DNA from: CAZKYP01 sp964556885 | Lineage (GTDB): Bacteria; Planctomycetota; Phycisphaerae; Sedimentisphaerales; Anaerobacaceae | Direction of reading: 5' to 3' | Assembly: GCA_964556885.1 (NCBI GenBank) | Contig: CAZKYP010000160.1 | Span: forward strand, 1 to 7,337 | Length of the DNA: 7,337 nt | Shown here: positions 5,737-7,337 of the stretch, in pieces | Layout of the letters: every line of letters begins with the position of its first letter | Numbering within the stretch: the stretch's first letter is position 1 | Program-made: the position numbers and the translations under genes | Notes under the pieces: model-generated | What the model saw: only the letters and a program-made list of their open reading frames with translations | Told to the model about the DNA's origin: nothing | The model's database searches: none

Positions 5737-5748
5737 TCAATATTCAAT
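5714..5748 (-). repeat. Heptamer repeat, right flank of the S23-type ORF
   Basis: Five seven-base units, inverted relative to the left flank. The 14-base unit AGTCAATATTCAAT occurs twice in exact tandem (5721-5734 and 5735-5748). It overlaps the last seven codons and the TAG of the ORF and ends nine bases before the dnaX ATG, so it forms almost the whole dnaX leader. Confidence 0.8.
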
Positions 5749-5757
5749 TGGTTACGT

Positions 5758-7337
5758 ATGTCTTATACAGTACTGGCAAGAAAATATCGCTCTCAGACGT
5801 TCGAGGACGTCGTCGGGCAGGACCCTATCGCCCAGACGCTCAGGAACGCGATAAAGACCGACCGGGTCGCCCACGCCTATCTTTTCAGCGGCACCCGCGG
5901 CGTCGGCAAGACCACTATGGCCCGCATTCTGGCAAAGGCGCTCAATTGTCTTTCGTCCGATGCCCCGACTGCCGAGCCGTGCTGCAAGTGCGATAGCTGT
6001 CTGAAGGTGAGTGTCGGCGAGGACATCGACGTTATCGAGATAGACGGTGCGTCGAACAACAGGGTCGATGAAATTCGCGAGCTTCGGGAAAACGCGATAT
6101 ACCGGCCGGCCCGTTCGAGGTTCAAGATTTACATTATCGACGAAGTTCACATGCTGACGGTCTCGGCGTTCAACGCACTCCTGAAAACGCTTGAGGAGCC
6201 GCCGAGCCATATCAAGTTTATCTTCGCAACGACCGAACCGAACAAGGTCCTCGCCACGATTCAATCCAGGTGCCAGCGGTTCGATTTCCAGAATATAGGC
6301 CCGGCCAAAATCGCCGGGCAGTTGAAGTCGATTCTCAAACAGGAAAAGATAAAATACGAAGAGGATTTGATTCTGCCGCTGGCGAAGATGGCGAACGGCT
6401 CGATGCGGGACGGCCTGAGTTTGTTGGACAGGTTGATAAGCACCGGTATTACGCCGCTAAGCGTCTCGATGCTCGAAGAGTATCTGGGCCAGCCGAACAG
6501 CGAGAAGATTTGGAATCTCATCGATCAAATCGGCTCGTCCGATGCGGCCGGGACGCTTGGGGCGATAGAGGAGCTTATCAGCAGCGGCACGAGCGAGGTC
6601 CAGATTATCGATTCGCTTGTGGAATATATGCGGGACCTGATGGTGGTCAAATCCGCGGGGGCCAGGAGCGAGCTTGTGATTTTGACAGAGCAGCAGCGAA
6701 ACCGCGCCGGTGAACTGGCCGAGAAATTCGATATTGCCGGACTTGTTTATAATATCGCCACAATGGAAAAGCTGCGTTGGTCGATCAAAAACAGCGATAC
6801 CAGCAGGGCGCTTTTGGAGGCTTCGCTGCTGCGATTTGCATTGAGCGAGCATTTCCTTAACGTCGATGAGCTTTTGAGGCAATTGAACACCGGCTCAGCT
6901 CCTGCGCATAAAAAAAAAGAGCCGATAACCGCTGAGAGCCAAACAAGTTTCAAACCTGAGCCAAAGAAACCCGAACCGCCGGTCACTAATATCAAATCTC
7001 AGGACATCTGGTTGATAAAGAACGACTGGCAAAATATACTGAAATTAATCAATACCAGGCTCGGGCCGGGTACAAGCGAGCTTATAAGCTCTGCCGTGCC
7101 GAGTCGTTTTGAGAATGACGTTTTGACGCTTCAGTTCGGCCCATCCAGTCATATGCAGAAGAAAATGTGTGAGAGCAACGGCCGCACCGAGCAGATTCAG
7201 AATTTACTAAGCGAGCAATTCTCGGTGCCCGTAAGGTTGAAGTTCGAGCTGGCCGCCGGACCGCCGGTCCCTATTGAGACTGTTCCCGACAGGCCGAAGT
7301 CGATCCGGAGAAGAAACGAGATTATCAACGACCCGGC
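5758..7337 (+). CDS. dnaX: DNA polymerase III subunits tau and gamma (3' end outside the window)
   Basis: The clamp-loader ATPase that loads the sliding clamp and, through tau, couples polymerase and helicase at the replication fork. 526 complete codons are present. From the ATG: LARKYRSQTFEDVVGQ (6-21, universal DnaX start), Walker A GTRGVGKT (45-52), zinc-binding cysteines C64, C75, C78, C81, Walker B IYIIDEVHML (124-133), KTLEEPP (143-149), sensor 1 FATTEP (156-161) and the SRC motif (170-172) with the trans-acting arginine R171. The AAA+ lid reaches to about 240, and the collar domain (oligomerisation) to about 375. A nine-A run encodes K385-K387 after H384, followed by a proline- and lysine-rich linker (about 388-416) and a tau-specific domain starting at DIWLIKNDW. 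An in-frame stop at 5734-5736 rules out a longer N-terminus. No Shine-Dalgarno sequence precedes the ATG; the leader is repeat sequence. Likely transcribed with the S23-type ORF and perhaps by read-through from the SRP RNA gene. Confidence 0.97.
   Translation, partial: MSYTVLARKYRSQTFEDVVGQDPIAQTLRNAIKTDRVAHAYLFSGTRGVGKTTMARILAKALNCLSSDAPTAEPCCKCDSCLKVSVGEDIDVIEIDGASNNRVDEIRELRENAIYRPARSRFKIYIIDEVHMLTVSAFNALLKTLEEPPSHIKFIFATTEPNKVLATIQSRCQRFDFQNIGPAKIAGQLKSILKQEKIKYEEDLILPLAKMANGSMRDGLSLLDRLISTGITPLSVSMLEEYLGQPNSEKIWNLIDQIGSSDAAGTLGAIEELISSGTSEVQIIDSLVEYMRDLMVVKSAGARSELVILTEQQRNRAGELAEKFDIAGLVYNIATMEKLRWSIKNSDTSRALLEASLLRFALSEHFLNVDELLRQLNTGSAPAHKKKEPITAESQTSFKPEPKKPEPPVTNIKSQDIWLIKNDWQNILKLINTRLGPGTSELISSAVPSRFENDVLTLQFGPSSHMQKKMCESNGRTEQIQNLLSEQFSVPVRLKFELAAGPPVPIETVPDRPKSIRRRNEIINDP
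6910..6918 (+). promoter_or_regulatory. Candidate slippage site in dnaX (nine consecutive A)
   Basis: Nine A residues in phase CAT AAA AAA AAA GAG. One extra A (or a -1 ribosomal shift) reads on as R-A-D-N-R and stops at TGA 6933-6935, giving 392 residues. One A fewer (+1) adds S-R and stops at TAA 6926-6928, giving 389 residues. Both products end right after the collar domain, as gamma does. GGCTC (6892-6896) can pair with GAGCC (6919-6923), or CTCAGC (6894-6899) with GCTGAG (6931-6936), around the run. Confidence 0.75.

Larger units (their letters stand above)
5307..5748 (+). other. Putative inserted unit: S23-type ORF bracketed by inverted heptamer arrays
   Basis: A compact block consisting of left heptamer array, one ORF and right heptamer array in opposite orientation, with almost no other sequence. 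The outer borders lie directly at the SRP RNA T-run and nine bases before dnaX. The ORF is visibly richer in A+T than dnaX. The design recalls the intervening sequences of bacterial 23S rRNA genes, in which the same protein family sits in a stem formed by inverted ends. That this block moved as a unit is inference; no target-site duplication was identified. Confidence 0.4.

Noticed and set aside
5714..5748. Tandem repeats as a CRISPR array
   Set aside because: The units are 7 or 14 bases and directly adjacent, with no unique spacers and no cas genes.
5307..5748. Diversity-generating retroelement, because Avd belongs to the four-helix-bundle family
   Set aside because: There is no reverse transcriptase, template repeat or variable-repeat target gene in the window.
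5748..5996. 82-aa plus-strand frame overlapping the start of dnaX
   Set aside because: Out-of-frame shadow: the dnaX frame from 5758 contains the conserved N-terminus and Walker A motif.
6270..6713. 147-aa plus-strand frame and several long minus-strand frames within dnaX
   Set aside because: They overlap the fully conserved dnaX frame, have arginine/glycine-rich shadow composition and no family resemblance.

Overview
The window looks like a piece of a chromosome from an uncultured or little-studied anaerobic bacterium of moderate G+C. The gene complement (single-cluster ferredoxin, flavin reductase-like protein, standalone S23/four-helix-bundle protein) and the repeat-rich AT-rich spacers resemble Planctomycetota (Phycisphaerae-like) or similar lineages. 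This placement is an impression, not a derived result. There are no rRNA or tRNA genes, no transposase and no CRISPR array.

Layout. On the minus strand, 1-500 is the 5' part of a flavin reductase-domain protein, diverging from a plus-strand pair: an unrecognised 226-aa protein (592-1272) and proC (1305-2117). After a 103-base spacer of heptamer repeats and a perfect 11-bp inverted repeat comes a two-gene ABC exporter (ATPase 2221-3129, permease 3129-4397, overlapping by one base). An AT-rich spacer of about 360 bases holds a large imperfect inverted repeat. It is followed by a minus-strand 60-aa ferredoxin (4757-4939) and a further 260-base spacer. On the plus strand the last block is the gene for the small bacterial SRP RNA (5201-5296), an S23-type four-helix-bundle ORF tightly bracketed by inverted heptamer repeats (5307-5748), and dnaX (5758 to beyond the end).

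Most interesting points. (1) dnaX has a run of nine A residues at 6910-6918, exactly between the ATPase/oligomerisation part and the tau-specific part. Both alternative frames stop within six codons, so slippage in either direction would make a gamma-like short form of 389 or 392 residues. This is the arrangement known from Thermus (transcriptional slippage) and, by a different mechanism, E. coli. (2) The S23-like ORF lies between arms that are reverse complements at 20 of 21 positions. The left arm runs into its start codon and the right arm encodes its last codons and stop. The whole looks like a compact inserted unit, similar in design to the 23S rRNA intervening sequences that carry the same protein family, but here placed between the SRP RNA gene and dnaX. 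(3) Several spacers share a 7-base periodicity, and the three plus-strand genes that start next to such repeats (ABC ATPase, S23, dnaX) lack a visible Shine-Dalgarno sequence, whereas the 226-aa gene, proC and the ferredoxin have good ones.
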